Shown here in pieces: positions 13,701 to 26,669 of a stretch of DNA of 64,000 bases. The stretch covers positions 19,100,555 to 19,164,554 of the forward strand of contig NC_037599.1 of NCBI RefSeq assembly GCF_003073045.1, read 5' to 3'. The translations under genes were made by a program, and so were the position numbers. Source of the DNA: Pomacea canaliculata (lineage: Eukaryota > Mollusca > Gastropoda > Architaenioglossa > Ampullariidae). The stretch's first letter is position 1. Each line of letters starts with the position of its first letter. The notes beneath the pieces were generated by a model. It did not search any database and was not told the origin of the DNA. It saw nothing but the letters and a program-made list of their open reading frames with translations.

Positions 13701-16700
13701 CACTGAGAAAACTAAGTCATCCAAACATAGTAAAATTGAAGGAGGTTATCCGAGAGAATGACATGCTATACTTTGTGTTCGAGTACATGCGAGAAAACCT
13801 GTATCAGATGATGAAGGACAGGTTGGTGAACAGCTTGTAAATTTGTAAAGAAGATATACTTTACATTGTACATATGTGAAATAACAATGATGTATTTTAT
13901 ATGTCTATATAGCAAAGATCAAATATTAGCCTAAAATATTTATTTGAAATGATTATAGAAACTTTAAAATCTTATGAAGACCAGGCGGATGTGAAGTAAT
14001 ACATTTGATATGAATGTCTTCATACATTTATTCCCATTCTTATTTATTAAAAGGTTTATTGACACAAAATATTTTTGTGTAGAGAGCTTTTATTATTTTG
14101 ACTTCAGACATCTTGGTGGTTTCTTGTTTCCAGGGATAAACTTCTTCCTGAGTCTGTGGTTAGGAATGTTATTTATCAAGTTCTTCAAGGTCTTACCTTT
14201 ATGCATAAACATGGTATGTGCAGTGTGTATATTATGGTGATTTGAAGGGTGGTGAATACATTTACAATAGGCTTTCGGTTGTTTTATTGTCTCTTGTGCA
14301 GAGAAGTAGTAGTTCTCATTATATGCATATAATCAAGTGCAATCAACTGATAAATATTCATTCTATCATTAGTAGTAGTAATAATAATAAGCAGACATGT
14401 AACACATTTCTGCACTATAGAGCAGACTCAATGCACTTCACACAGATAAAAACAAATGTCATTGTAATACAGCTGAAACACATACAGATCGTATGTGTGC
14501 CACTTAAAGTACAAGTAAATGCATACATGGATACACGAAACAATATGCAACGTTATGTCTATAGTGTGTGTATATATATATTTATAGTATTAATGTGCAT
14601 GAGCGCATGTGTGTATAGATATGCAGAAAGACAACAAGCAAAAACAATTCTGACTAAAACATTCTTTGTCTTTATTTTTTTAATACATATTTGTGCATTT
14701 AATGTATGCTACATTATCCAAGGGGATTCTTGGAGTGGAGCATTTAGGATTGTGCTTTTATTGTAGTCTCAGTATACTTTTAAGATTTAAAAAATCCCAT
14801 TTTTCAGGCTTTTTCCATCGTGATTTAAAGCCAGAAAATCTCCTGTGTAATGGCACAGAAATGGTTAAACTTGCAGACTTTGGTCTTGCAAGAGAGACAA
14901 GGTCTAGACCTCCATACACAGACTATGTTTCAACAAGATGGTGAGAAGAAACAAGAAATGATGCTGATAGATTAATAAAAGTTACCTAAACGTTACTTTA
15001 TTTTCTTTCGTCTAACTGAAGAGTCCATTTAGCCCATAGTCAAAAAGATAGATACTGTAGTTTTTTGGTTGCATGCTTGACTAGTTATATTTCTTTTACT
15101 TGCACCATCAATATTTGTTGTTTTAAGAGATGCTGTGCAAATCAAGTTTTACAAATTTTATGCTTGATAATTTTGACTGAATGGTAAGACCCTTTTTAAA
15201 GGATTTTTACATTGGAATGTCAGATCTGAATTTCAGCCAATGAATGGTTACTTTACCAGGTATCGTGCTCCTGAAGTGTTGCTAAGGTCCACGAATTACA
15301 GCTCTCCTATTGACATTTGGGCCGTGGGATGCATCATGGCGGAGCTTTATACATTGCGTCCACTTTTCCCCGGCAGCTCAGAAATTGATGAGATTTTCAA
15401 AATCTGCTCTGTGCTTGGCACACCGAAGAAAGTAGGTCACAAATTTAAAAGTTAGCTAGCTGCAAGGGCTTTGGAAAAGGTTTAAGATTTTAAAATATGT
15501 GTTAGAATGATCCAGCCTTTTGGAGAAAGTATTTTACTGTGACTGCAATGGTGATCAAATGGTGTAGTCCAAACAAAAGTGCATAAAGGTTTGATGCATT
15601 AGAATAATGAGTTTTCAAGTATGGCATTTGGTTATTGAAAAGCCATGTAAAGGATGCTAACTTTAACCCTATAATTATAGGAACGTACATCAAAAGTCAA
15701 TTGGTGCCTCATAGTCTTAAGCAGGGATCAATTCTGAAAATGTTGATTTGTGGCATCAAATTAGCTACAGTGTCAAAGAATGATTAATTTCAGAATAGGG
15801 TGTTGAAAATCAATGCTCTTAATTCAGCTGGCACAAAAGTTTTGCTGTTGATTCTTTGCTTATTGCAAGAACTTAATTTCACCACTTGCAGTCAGATCAA
15901 CTATATTTCTTTCATGCACTGACGTGCAAGATAATCAACCAGATTGTTTCATTTGGTTTCAAAAAAATTCCAGAGAACAGCATGAAATAGATGTGAGTCC
16001 TCTCTGGACTCAGGGTTCCCAGGTCCTTACAAGTCCTTATATATTGAATTTTCGCTGTAAGGCCTTATAAGTCCTTATATTTGCCATGCGGTCCTTACAA
16101 ATTCTCACACAGGTCCTTACATTTTCTCTGTGACCCTTGCAAGTCCTTATATCGATAAAATATTACCACAAATTTATTTTCGGAGTCGACTTTGGCGCAA
16201 AATACCGACGATTTTTCGCCGCATGTTTGGTCTACACATCTGTACAACACTAGTTGCCCTTCCGTATTCGCAAAAAACACTCTTTTTTCAAAAGGTCTTT
16301 AGAAACTTACTCTTTCTTGAACCTTGATCTTCTAGTACTACTGTGCATAGCTCTATTTCTCTCTCTCTTCCCGTTAGAGTGTGTGTGCGAGAGAGAGACA
16401 TGAACTGACTTTTGTATTACACCAAAGAATGGCTTTCAGGTTTTGTAATTATTATTACTTAGATTTCTAGAAAACTTGGAACATTAACGGTGTATGTTAT
16501 CAGCGCGCTAAGGACACTTTTTAAGTTATCTAATCTAAATATGGCAGACAGGCATCAAAATTAACGCTTGATGATTATTTATTACTAGAAATACATGCAT
16601 TTGAGAACATAGAGAAGACCACAGATTCATAAATAATACATCTTTCCGACCATACAAGAGAAAAACTTAAGCATTGATGACTGTCACTTAGGTCCTTGCG

Positions 16701-19700
16701 AATGCATGAAAGGTCCTTGTAAGGTCCTTACTTGGCACCATCCCTGTCCCTGGGAACCCTGTAGGACTTTATGAGCAAAAGATTTTTTTTTTCAACAGGA
16801 AGATTGGGAGGAAGGCTACAGGTTAGCTGCTTCCATGAACTTTCGCTGGCCTCAGTGTGTGCCTGCAAACCTGAGAGCACTAATCCCTAATGCAAGTCAA
16901 GAAGGCATACAGGTCATCCGTGACATGCTTGCCTGGAACCCACACAAACGACCAACATCAACCCAGGCATGCTACAACTTTTGTCTTTCATGTTTGCTTT
17001 TATTTTTATGTTTAGATTTTCTGTGTTTTCTTGGTCAAACGAGTCACAATTTTTTCCTTACCTGCTTAATGCTTTTCTAAACTTAGCTTAAGTTTGTACC
17101 CCCAGATAAAATATTGTTTAGGCAAATTTGAAAATGTGCTTTAGATCATCTTTGTGTTTCTAGATATTTTGCATTCATTGCAAGATGTGCTGAAAATAAG
17201 GACAGTGTGAAATATCATTTGCAATGCAGTTGTATTTTTATATAAAATCTGCTTACCTGCTTCCTGTGTATGTGCTTGTGCATATGTTCACCTGTCTACC
17301 TTATACTTACCTGTTCTATCCCCTTCAAGTCCCACTAAATTGTGGTGTAACATACGGTTGCATTAAAAGACAGTTGCAAGAGTGTTTTGTGTGCCACGGG
17401 GTCTTGTGTCATAGTTTCAATGATGTATATTTACTGTTTTTCAGATTTTAAATGGATTTTGTGTTGGTCAGATAAATGTGCTTTCTGCTCAAGAAATCCT
17501 TTGATTTTGCATAACACTTAATACATTTCTGTCTGTAATCCTTTAACTGCTTTTCCTCTATTTGTTTACTATTCCATCTCTGCTTTCTTGGTGATGCAAA
17601 TGATATTTAAATAGTATGCATTTTAAGTGGCTTGTATTGCATTTCATCACAGTGTCTGCGATACCCATTCTTCCAAGTGGGCCAGAAATTGGGTGTCACA
17701 CCATTACCAAGGACAGAAAACTCCAGTGCCACTGTGCCCACCACAGCCTTAGTTAAGCCTGGTGGTCGGACTAATGAATCTCAGCCACAGCCAAAGACTC
17801 ACCCAGAAGCCCGTCCTGCCCCCCTACGTTTCAAGGAACCATCCATATTGGCTGAATCCCCTGCCAACATTCTCCCTGCCATTACTAACCAGGCTGCAAA
17901 ACAGACTGACATTGTATGTAACTTTCATTTATAGAATTATTTAATTTGACTGTTAGAAACAACTGTTATTTTTTTTATTAACCACCTTGCATTAACTCAA
18001 ATGGGTCAAATCAGGTTACTCCCATGCTTAGGGTTAGGTTAACTGCATTAACAGAAAAATGCAGGTGTGATTAAGCTTTGGTTTAACAGTTTTTACACGA
18101 ATTCCAAGTAAAGCTCTGGGTTACTGCCAAGGAGGTTTATGCAGTAGAGTCATCTTCATACTTGCTTGCAGTACAAATGATGCTTTGTGACTGGCACAGT
18201 GGAACTGGTATTCAGAAACCTAGATCTGCATAATTTTACCAGAGACAAATGTAATTCACATTAATTTTTAAAAAAATGAACAATCTGTATGAACTGTTTG
18301 CCCTTATTATTAGAAATTACGCTTAGACCAGAAAGAAAGAATTTTGGCAAATGATAGGAATCAGATTTTGTTACTTTATGTTATCTTTGAGAAGATGATA
18401 CATCAGATAGTCAGTTATCAGATTATTCTTTTGCCAATTTTGCAGGATACCTTTGCTATGACAGTCACAAAGAAGCAAAGTGGGCGGAAACGATGGGGTG
18501 GGCCTGGACTGTCAGACACATGGGATGACTGGAATGATTTTGACCTGGGCAACAGTACAAATGCCACCAAGAAAATACCTCCTATTGGTGGTCGTTTACA
18601 TAACAAAGAGAATGAAGAAGAGGATGATATTCTTGGGTGGGTGACGACCATTTTAAGAAATTATTAACATTAAAAGGTTTAAATACATTATCAGTCCTTG
18701 GGTAAATTGATTTTTTTTTTAAGGTAGATATTTCGATATTTCAGTAGAAATAGAACTGTCAGCAGACAGTATACTTTTAAGCATCTGTCTTTTATTATTT
18801 AAAATCTTTGTAACATTCACAGGTTTATAATAATAACTCTGTTAATTGGATTTTTATGCATTTGGGTAATTAAAGATCAAACATTAGGTTCCTATATATC
18901 AGACACAAACAATATTTAGCTACAATTTTATGCAAGAGAGAGAGAAAGATGCTTTCAAATTAGAGTTTGTAAACAAGAAAACATGTTTTCAGAAGTTTTG
19001 GTGGAAGAAAACCTGCCCCAAAGCAAAACCACAGGATCAACTCTGGTCGGTCATCAGCAAGTTCAGCAAAGCAGCATTATGTCAGCAAAGCCAGATATCT
19101 GCCAGGTAATTTGTGACTGGCAAAGCAGAAACTGACTTTAACACCAATTAGACATGATTGTTGTTCATCGTCATTGTTCTGTCTCATGGTTTATTTTGCT
19201 TTCTGCTGAGGACATGAATCCATTTCATCTTTGTCCATACTCTTGCTCTCTCTCACTCTCTCTCTCTCACACACACACAGAGTCCATGCCTGAAAAGTAG
19301 CTGCCTCGTTTACTTTTCTACATTTCTCATTGCAAGTCTAGAGCAGATAATCTAGTTGTCAAGGTAATCATTCAATAGCAACAAGCCAGCAGCTTTGTTC
19401 ATCTTTGGAGACACGTCCTTTTATGGGCTAAACAAGTGTTTCATGTAGAACAAATCAATTTCTGCAGCTGATTCACTGGTGGTCATAGTTTTGAAAATGT
19501 CTTTTAGTTACAAGTGTAATTTGGCCCACTTGTTAAAAATTAAAACATAGACCATGGTTTTTGCGCATTCAGATTTTGTAATGTTTTCTTTTAAGGTATC
19601 TACATCTAGAAATGGATAAATGTAGATTTTATTGATATGAATAATTGTTCAAAGACTGTTTATTTGTTATGCTTTATTTTCCCCTATTTCAAGCATTACA

Positions 19701-22393
19701 CTCTAAGAGGGGTGTTTTCCATCAGATGGCCAGATTTAGACAAAGTCCTTGCTAGTGTTTGCACTCTTTTCATTTATGTTTAAAATTGCATTTTACGTTT
19801 TTTTTATATCTTTAAGCAAAGTAGAACATTTACAATTTTAGTCTGCGTAAGAGTATTGTTGATATTCTTTATTATGTTTTTAACTATCCAATTTCTTTCT
19901 TAACATTTATAGTGCAGTAAAGATAAACACACTTTATCAAGTTCAGGTACTTGGTATTGGTAATTTAGATTTAAGTTTATAGAAATAGTTTGAGGTTTCT
20001 GGACTGACCAGCTTCAATACTTGACAGGAATCAACCCTAAAAACAGTGCACGCAAAGATAGCTTAGCATCAGACTGGATATCCAAGGCACCAGCTCAGAT
20101 AGGTGTGTCCCGGGCTACACAGCTTGCTGGTTTGGGTAAGTTGGAGTGGAGAAAATTGTGGTTTTGCTATCTCTGTTCTAAGCTGTATTCAGACATCTGG
20201 TAAAGTTAAATTTTATATAAATCTATTTTTTAATAACAAGCTGATGCAAGCTGTGTTTTAAATTCTTATATGATTTGATTTGCAAATAAGAATGAAAACT
20301 GTGTTTGTATCTCTCTGTGTGTCATGCCAAGAGAGAAAGATTTTTAGATGGAAGAAATATTAGCCTTAGCCTTACAGCAGGTGGTGGCAGCTGTCAGAGT
20401 TTTTAATTCTTTGAAATTTACTGTTGTAGGAGGGGGCAACAAGTCAGGTGGAGATCCTGGCTATGTTCCTTCTTTCCTTTCCAGCAGCAAAGGTAAACAT
20501 CTGTATGGCTTATCATATATGCAGTCTTTCTCACTTATTCACTCTTTTTCTTCACTCCTTCAGCCACCTACCCTCATGATTTTCTTGCCACAATTATCTT
20601 TTTGCTGAAACAAACTACTGTAACTTTCGGTCTATTGAGCGCACCTGTATATAGGCCACACCCACTAATTTTTTTTAAATGTCAACTTTATTCCCAAATA
20701 AGCTGTACTGGTTTATAAGGCACAAATTTACACAACTTGTGAGCTGCATCGTAGGAATTTCGACTCATTTTTGGCATGAGTGCAAGCAACTGATATGAAG
20801 GCTTCAATTGTATGCGGTTTTGATTTAAAAATGTGAACAGTTAACTCTTTAAAATACATTGTTAATGGTTTACACTTTAACAATGTTAACAGTTAACACT
20901 TTTTGGAGCTCATTGAAAAATTAATTGGAATCTGAAAAATCTGCAAACAAGCCGCAGGGTTTAAGGGGAAAATGTTTTGGCTAGTCCAAAATTTACAGTA
21001 CTTTTATTTTGTGCCATGAGTTTTCTGCATTTGTTTTATTAATTTAAATCTGCATCTGTGCAAGGTCTAATGGACATGTTTGTGTTGCAGCCCCTGCCCC
21101 TAGCACAAACTGGAAGAGAGCAGCCCCGGTGCCAGTTGCTGTTGGCGATAAGTCAAGTGGGCACTATGGAAATTCTCTTGGGCATGCAGGTCGAACAGAC
21201 TGGGCTTCAAAGTGAGTATTTTCTGGAAATTTAATTTAGGGTAGTTTTTTATGTTTCCTTTATTAGTTTTTAAAAAAAGAGAAGATGCAGGATTGTTAAA
21301 AGAATTTTTAAAATTTAATTAAAAAAAAACTGTGTATTATGTCATGTCTACCTCACACACTCTCATGAAAACTATGACTTCAACAAATCAGAAAGATTGC
21401 CTTGGACTGTCCAGATCTTATATAGTTAGGCATATCACACATTGGGGCTATGAAGAACACTGGGGCCAATGCTACAATTCACCCTAGGAAGATACACATG
21501 TCCTATGGGATTTAGCAATCACTACAGAAGGGGACCAGCACAGGTCTGAAGCATCATTGTAGGGATGGTTACGTCAACCCTATTCTTCTCAACTTGAACA
21601 CATGCTACTTAGGATCATGTAAGAATAGCTTTCACACATGAAAAACAACGTGAATGTTTCTCTTAGTTATGCGGGGTACGCACTTCAATTGTCAAATGCA
21701 TGATTTCAAACTGTCACTTATCAAACTTCAGGACAAAATTATTGAGTTTCTTTGACCATCCATTCCCATTAACATGCAGTCATTTGAAATAGGGACATGA
21801 GCAAAAGTTCTGGAATTATACACATTTTTACCATTTATCATCATAAAAACATAATTAACATAAATAAAACATAATTTACATTCTTAACATTTATATTTTT
21901 AATTAATGTTTAAAAAAAAATAAATAAATACAATGCTACCTTGACTGGACGAGGTTAGGCCTGATTTGGGAACCGCAGAGATACACAAATCTCACATGTT
22001 TGATGATCAATTTCTCAAATGCCCAACAATCTCCAAATTATTTCCTGATTATAAGTAAGTACCTACTCTCATAATTTAGATGTTCCCACATACTTTGGGT
22101 ACAACACGTTATTTCCCTAAGCCATTGTTACCGTGTACAGTATTATCTCCCATTCTTACATAAAAGCATATTCACAGTGAGCAATAAGCACCAAGCCAAA
22201 ATTACAGCCAACATCATTGTTTTTAAAGGTGTATGCATACATGTCAAAGAGACTCTTGGGTAAAAAAGAGCGGTAATTACAATTCAGTAGTTGTACTTTT
22301 AAACTTTTTGCTTCATATGCTTAGTGGGGTTCAGCTGTTACAAAGTATTTATTATTTTGGGTTGTCTTTTTTTCCAGATATCTAAAATCTTGA
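10786..22393 (+). CDS. MAK: MAK/CILK1-type ciliary serine/threonine kinase
   Basis: RCK-family kinase related to vertebrate MAK and CILK1 (ICK), which control ciliary length and intraflagellar transport. Coding exons: 10786-10886, 13346-13400, 13700-13821, 14134-14213, 14808-14940, 15260-15431, 16799-16966, 17653-17913, 18446-18636, 18993-19105, 20028-20135, 20430-20492, 21091-21211, 22378-22393. All phases agree, giving 567 residues against about 620-630 in vertebrates. Visible motifs: glycine loop GDGTYGSV at 11-18, Lys33, HRD Asp125, DFG Asp143, and the dual-phosphorylation motif TDY at 157-159, all at the human MAK positions. After the kinase domain comes a low-complexity tail with RKRWGG and [10 protein letters not shown], ending [12 protein letters not shown]. 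The seventh intron starts with GC instead of GT. Invertebrates usually have one gene for the MAK/CILK1 pair, so the symbol stands for both. Confidence 0.96.
16011..16761. mobile_element. Non-autonomous hAT-like DNA element
   Basis: About 750 bp in a MAK intron, bounded by a terminal inverted repeat CAGGGTTCCCAGG (left 16011-16023, right ending 16761). Inside each end are several copies of GGTCCTTAC or AAGTCCTTATAT, in the same orientation at both ends. GGACT occurs just before the left end and two bases after the right end, possibly the remains of an 8-bp target duplication. No transposase frame is visible. The CAGGG terminus suggests hAT, but the class is inferred. Confidence 0.65.
20616..21000. 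mobile_element. MITE-like element with 19-bp imperfect terminal repeats
   Basis: The left end TACTGTAACTTTCGGTCTA is matched at the right end, on the other strand, by TACTGTAAATTTTGGACTA. The interior has no coding potential and includes phrases such as TATAGGCCACACCCAC. About 385 bp, in the MAK intron before exon 13. The family is not assigned. Confidence 0.55.
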
Positions 22394-23660
22394 TTGTCGC
22401 CTTACCTAAAGACACAGAAGACCTAGCACTTTTGTTTTGGCATGCTAGCCTTGACAATCGATAGTGAAAGAGATAGAACCCAGAAGTCAGTGAGTGTAAT
22501 AACTGCCTGGGTTTTCTGAGTTTCTTGGCTGTGAATTTCACACAAGAATTGATCGCTCTTTCAGTAGAGGATCATACCTGTTGGGAATTAACTGGAACTG
22601 TGAAGAGGAGTAGCATTTAATTTGTATAGTTTAGAAGTGGTCATTTAGCAGTTTGTGGGATCTGTCTGAAACAAGCCATTCCAGTATAGTTAGATCTAAT
22701 CTCGCCAAACTTCAGTGAGTGGGTGAGTGAGAGAGTTTTGCACCTATGTGAATATGTATATGTCTGTGTGAGGGTGTGTGTGCATGAACTGTTTTTCTAA
22801 GCATGTCTTTCAAAACAGAAAATTTGGAGGAACCTGTTATAGTTCATTGAAAAATTGCTCTGGTGGCAGTTTTAAGAACATTTGCCTTTTGATACTTGAA
22901 AACAGCTTGAACACAAATGGGTACTCTTGAGAACCAAAACAGACAAAAACAAGCTATTCTTGAATCTAATAATCTGATTAAATGTCAATAATTGACGAAA
23001 TTAAGAAGTTAAAGTGATCTTATACAGAACAGCAAATAGAAAAGTGTGTGCTTGTTCATGCTGTTACAATTACTTCATTCATGTCTTTGATGTTGAGAAA
23101 TCTTTCAATTTTTATTGTCCTAAAGCATGTATTTGTTGAAACACAGAGTATTGAAAGATTTATAATTTACTGTGATATCATAGACATTTATTTACACTCT
23201 TGTTTTTAGCACTGGTTTTGTTTATATCTGACATTTCTACATCCTCAGTCAAATATTCAATCATTATACATACACCCCAAGTGAAGCACAAACCTCAAGG
23301 GTTTGCTCTGTTATGCACCACTTTAACTTAGCTTCAGTCCATTTCGAAACAACAACTAAAAATATTTTTATCAGCCCTCTTCCCACCACCTGTAATCCTT
23401 CTTTTGTAAAAGGTATCGCTTTAACTATCGAAGCACTTAAAATAACTTTTTCTTATTTTCATCAGCATGTCTCCACTCAATACTTCTTTGGGTTGCCCAG
23501 TGCTAATTGTACATTAATCTTTTTGGCACACTAAGGCTTTGTGGGCATGTTTTTGTGGGAAGTGCTTCAACCTATTCATGATTTTTGCACATTTCAGGCA
23601 TGATGAAATTTTTATAATTGTCTGTCATTTATTATAAATAAAATGCGTGGAAATTTTACA
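22394..23660 (+). other. MAK: MAK 3' untranslated region, AATAAA at 23637
   Basis: After the stop codon at 22391-22393 no further coding sequence for this family is seen. A canonical AATAAA lies at 23637-23642, followed by a GT-rich stretch, so the transcript probably ends near 23660. Later sites are possible. Confidence 0.4.
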
Positions 23661-25110
23661 TGCTGTCTTGTAAATGTAATTGATAATGGAACCCAACAGT
23701 TATTTGTGAGATATGGAGTGTATTTCATGGAACTTTGAAAGGAAAAGCTGAAAATTATTGTGCAAATCCTCTGCCTAAATAGATTGTGTGAACATGGCCT
23801 TACATATGCAGGGTTGGGGAATGCCGTGTGTCGTGTTCCCTGATGGCAGCTGTATCACCCAGAGTGTTTGAGTGTTAGCAGTTATCTGATGGTAAGACCA
23901 AACCCTTCCACATGTAACAGTATCGTTTTCTTTTGTGTTTTTTTTTTTTTTCTCATGCCGACTTTCTGGCTGCTCCAGGACAGCAAGCTGAAGTTAGCCA
24001 GCATTTCTGTGGATTGTATGTCTGTATGACACCACAAGAAAAACTCCTATATGATTCAGAGAACTAAATTGCACCAAGCTGCCTCAGGCCATTGTGAAAA
24101 TCTTAGTGTCAAAACAGTGGCCTTAATATGTTGTATAGACTTGAAGAGATTATTGTATGTAGTATGTTGTTTTCACTGTCCAGCGTGTAAGCTCTACAGA
24201 ACCAACATAGTTAAGTAGTTAAGCAAGTTTGGCTTACAAATGCCTGCTTATGTACTCTTGCACTGCTTGAAGTAGAATTCCCAGAGTGTTTGACCAACCA
24301 AAAAAAATAGTCATAAAGATAAAAAATGTATAAATAATGAGGAATGTAAAATTTTACACATTTTTGTTCTCTGCTACTCTGTCACTCCTTATATCAGTTC
24401 ACATGGCTTATAGGTCTTCTGACTGAAATTACATTAATGCCAGACATGATTTTGCCACATGTTTCTTGTGCAGAAAAATGTAATTTGCATCTTAATGTGA
24501 CGTTTATATTGCCTTTTTAAAAACCAGAGATGTGGACATTTGAAGCATTAAATATATACCCATAAATTAAAATATGAAGACACCGAAGATGTGTGTTATT
24601 TGAAATGTATTTCCTGATATCATCATCCTATATTGCTTCTCAGTTTTAAAAATACACATATAATTTATGAAGAATACTGCATTTCATGAAGAAAAAGACT
24701 TACAGCTGCACTTGAAATACAGAAAAGGCCTCTCAAAAATTTAGTGCCTTTATCCATCTTTCAAGATACATCTGCAGAGCAGAAGGTGAAAGAAGACTTC
24801 TTTGTCTTATCTTGCTGAATGCACATGTTGTGGGAGATGAAAGTAGATTTCCGTCCTTTGGCACAGTTTGTATTTCTTACATTTTTTTTTTCCATTTTCA
24901 GGTAGTTTGAGAAGTCACATAGTTTCATGCTGCTGCTTTAGTTTCTGCCTTTGTAACACAATCTGTCCATGTTCGCCATGGGATGTGGTGGAAGGAAACG
25001 GCAGAAACCTCACCCTTTCACCCTTGCCAAGGGCACCTGATCCCACTGTCTTGTGGATAATCAAAAAAGATAGAGACTAAGAGAATAATCCCTATAATTA
25101 ACTCATGATG
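23661..25110. other. Intergenic, no gene seen
   Basis: AT-rich sequence with T and A runs (for example 23937-23952 and 24880-24890). The short open frame at 24868-25080 has no recognisable similarity. No RNA gene or terminal repeat was noticed. Confidence 0.4.
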
Positions 25111-25119
25111 CTAACAAGG

Positions 25120-26665
25120 CATTAATGGGCAAAAGTCCCCCCTCCCTCTGATGAACCCTACGGTTCAGGGCCTATGGGTTTGTAACCAAAAGAACCCAAC
25201 GGTTGAAGGGTATCGGCTGTGGTCTCGTTTGGAGCGATAAGCGCCATCAAGTGAATAAGCCCAGAGGAAGAACTCTAACTGAAGCTGAAGAACGGTCAAA
25301 GCTCAAATGGCTCAATAGGGATTGGCTAGGGAAGAGTGTAGGACTAGACCCCAACCAGCTATAATGAAGGTAAGAGAAGCAACATCCATCGGTTTGCGAA
25401 ATGTCTGCACCCACATTCTAGGTTGGGACAAAATTGATTTTGGCAACGATCAGAGGGCGAGGTTTCGGGAAGACATAAACGGATGAAGACCACAGAAGTG
25501 AAAGCCAAACAAGCAATGCGTGGGCTTCCTCATACGTAGAAAATTGGTTTGAACAATCATCAGTTGTTAACCTGTTTCCGGCAGGTTAATCTCTATATCA
25601 TCATCTCTGCCAGGACTCAATGCCGCCATCGCGCAGGTCTATGATCCACACGAAGACAGCGAAATGGTGGAGTGTTGCGAGCAACTGGAAAGGATCATAG
25701 AGGCAGCACCGAAAAGGACATTCTAAAAGGTTCAAGGACCGTAGATGAGGAAATGTAACAACGTGACAACAAAAATGCCTACCAAATTCAGGAAGATGTC
25801 ATCACAAGGAATCACCACCATCTCAAAGAAATCGCATCTTTACTAAACCGATGGACTGAACATGCACAACTTCCAGTTGAGCTCAAAACCCAACGTTTAC
25901 ATAGCAACCAACGAACCTGCTGGCCTACCAGGGAAGAGGTCAAAAGAACGGATTGCTTTCGGAAGGTCGGGAAGTTACCTGACTTTAGTAACATTCCAGC
26001 TCAGCTGTTTAAACAGGATGGGTAAGAAACAACACAGGCTTTTCTTGTTCTGTTCAAATAATTAACTCTGGGAACGCAAAAAATGGCCCAAAGATAGCAA
26101 CTCTACGCCAGACATCCACATGAGGATCGCAAAAGTAACAACAGCTACAATAGCCATACTGAACAGAATATGCAGTCCTGCTACTGAGTACACACTGTGC
26201 AAGTCCCTGGTATTTCGAATTGTGGTGTACGGACGTGAGACGTGAACTCTGGTTGCCGATACAAAGAGGAGATAACAGGCGTTCGAGACCAAGGGATTGA
26301 GGAAGCTGCTCAGAATCTCCTACATGGAACGCAAAACCAACGACCTTGTACAAAGTTGCCACCCTACTGGACTATCAGGAACCCCTTCGTGTAACTCTGA
26401 TTCGGCCATGCGACCAGGAACGACACTCAGCAGGACCGTCCTGCTTGGTATTTTGGAGGGCGATCGAGGCCGATGTGGACAGGAAGAAGTGAGTTTGCAA
26501 ACATAAAAGTTTGGACTGGTCGTTCTGTGCAAGACCTGCTCACCATCGCTAGAGAGACCAAAGTGGCAAGCCTCGCCATTGCGTCTATTCAGCTAGCAAC
26601 CCGACGACCACTTCCGATGGACCACTATGATATAATTATACATAATTATTATGATTGTCAATTGA
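25120..26665 (+). mobile_element. Internally deleted LINE relic (RTE-like?)
   Basis: Fragments of a non-LTR retrotransposon lie in order on the plus strand. GLRNVCTH (near 25390) is an endonuclease start resembling the usual NVRT motif. LPDFSNIPAQLFKQDG (near 25970) is the linker before the RT domain. After a gap, RIAKVTTATIAILNRI and FRIVVYGRET (near 26120-26250) are the post-RT region, then KGLRKLLRISYMERKTND, and finally VWTGRSVQDLLTIARET (near 26510) from the conserved C-terminus. Most of the polymerase, including the YADD box, is missing and stops interrupt the frames. Clade assignment is tentative. Confidence 0.75.
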
Positions 26666-26669
26666 TGCC

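Noticed and set aside
14218..14766. 182-codon open frame on the plus strand inside MAK
   Set aside because: It lies wholly within the intron between exons 14134-14213 and 14808-14940, is out of phase with them, has microsatellite-like composition and resembles nothing known.
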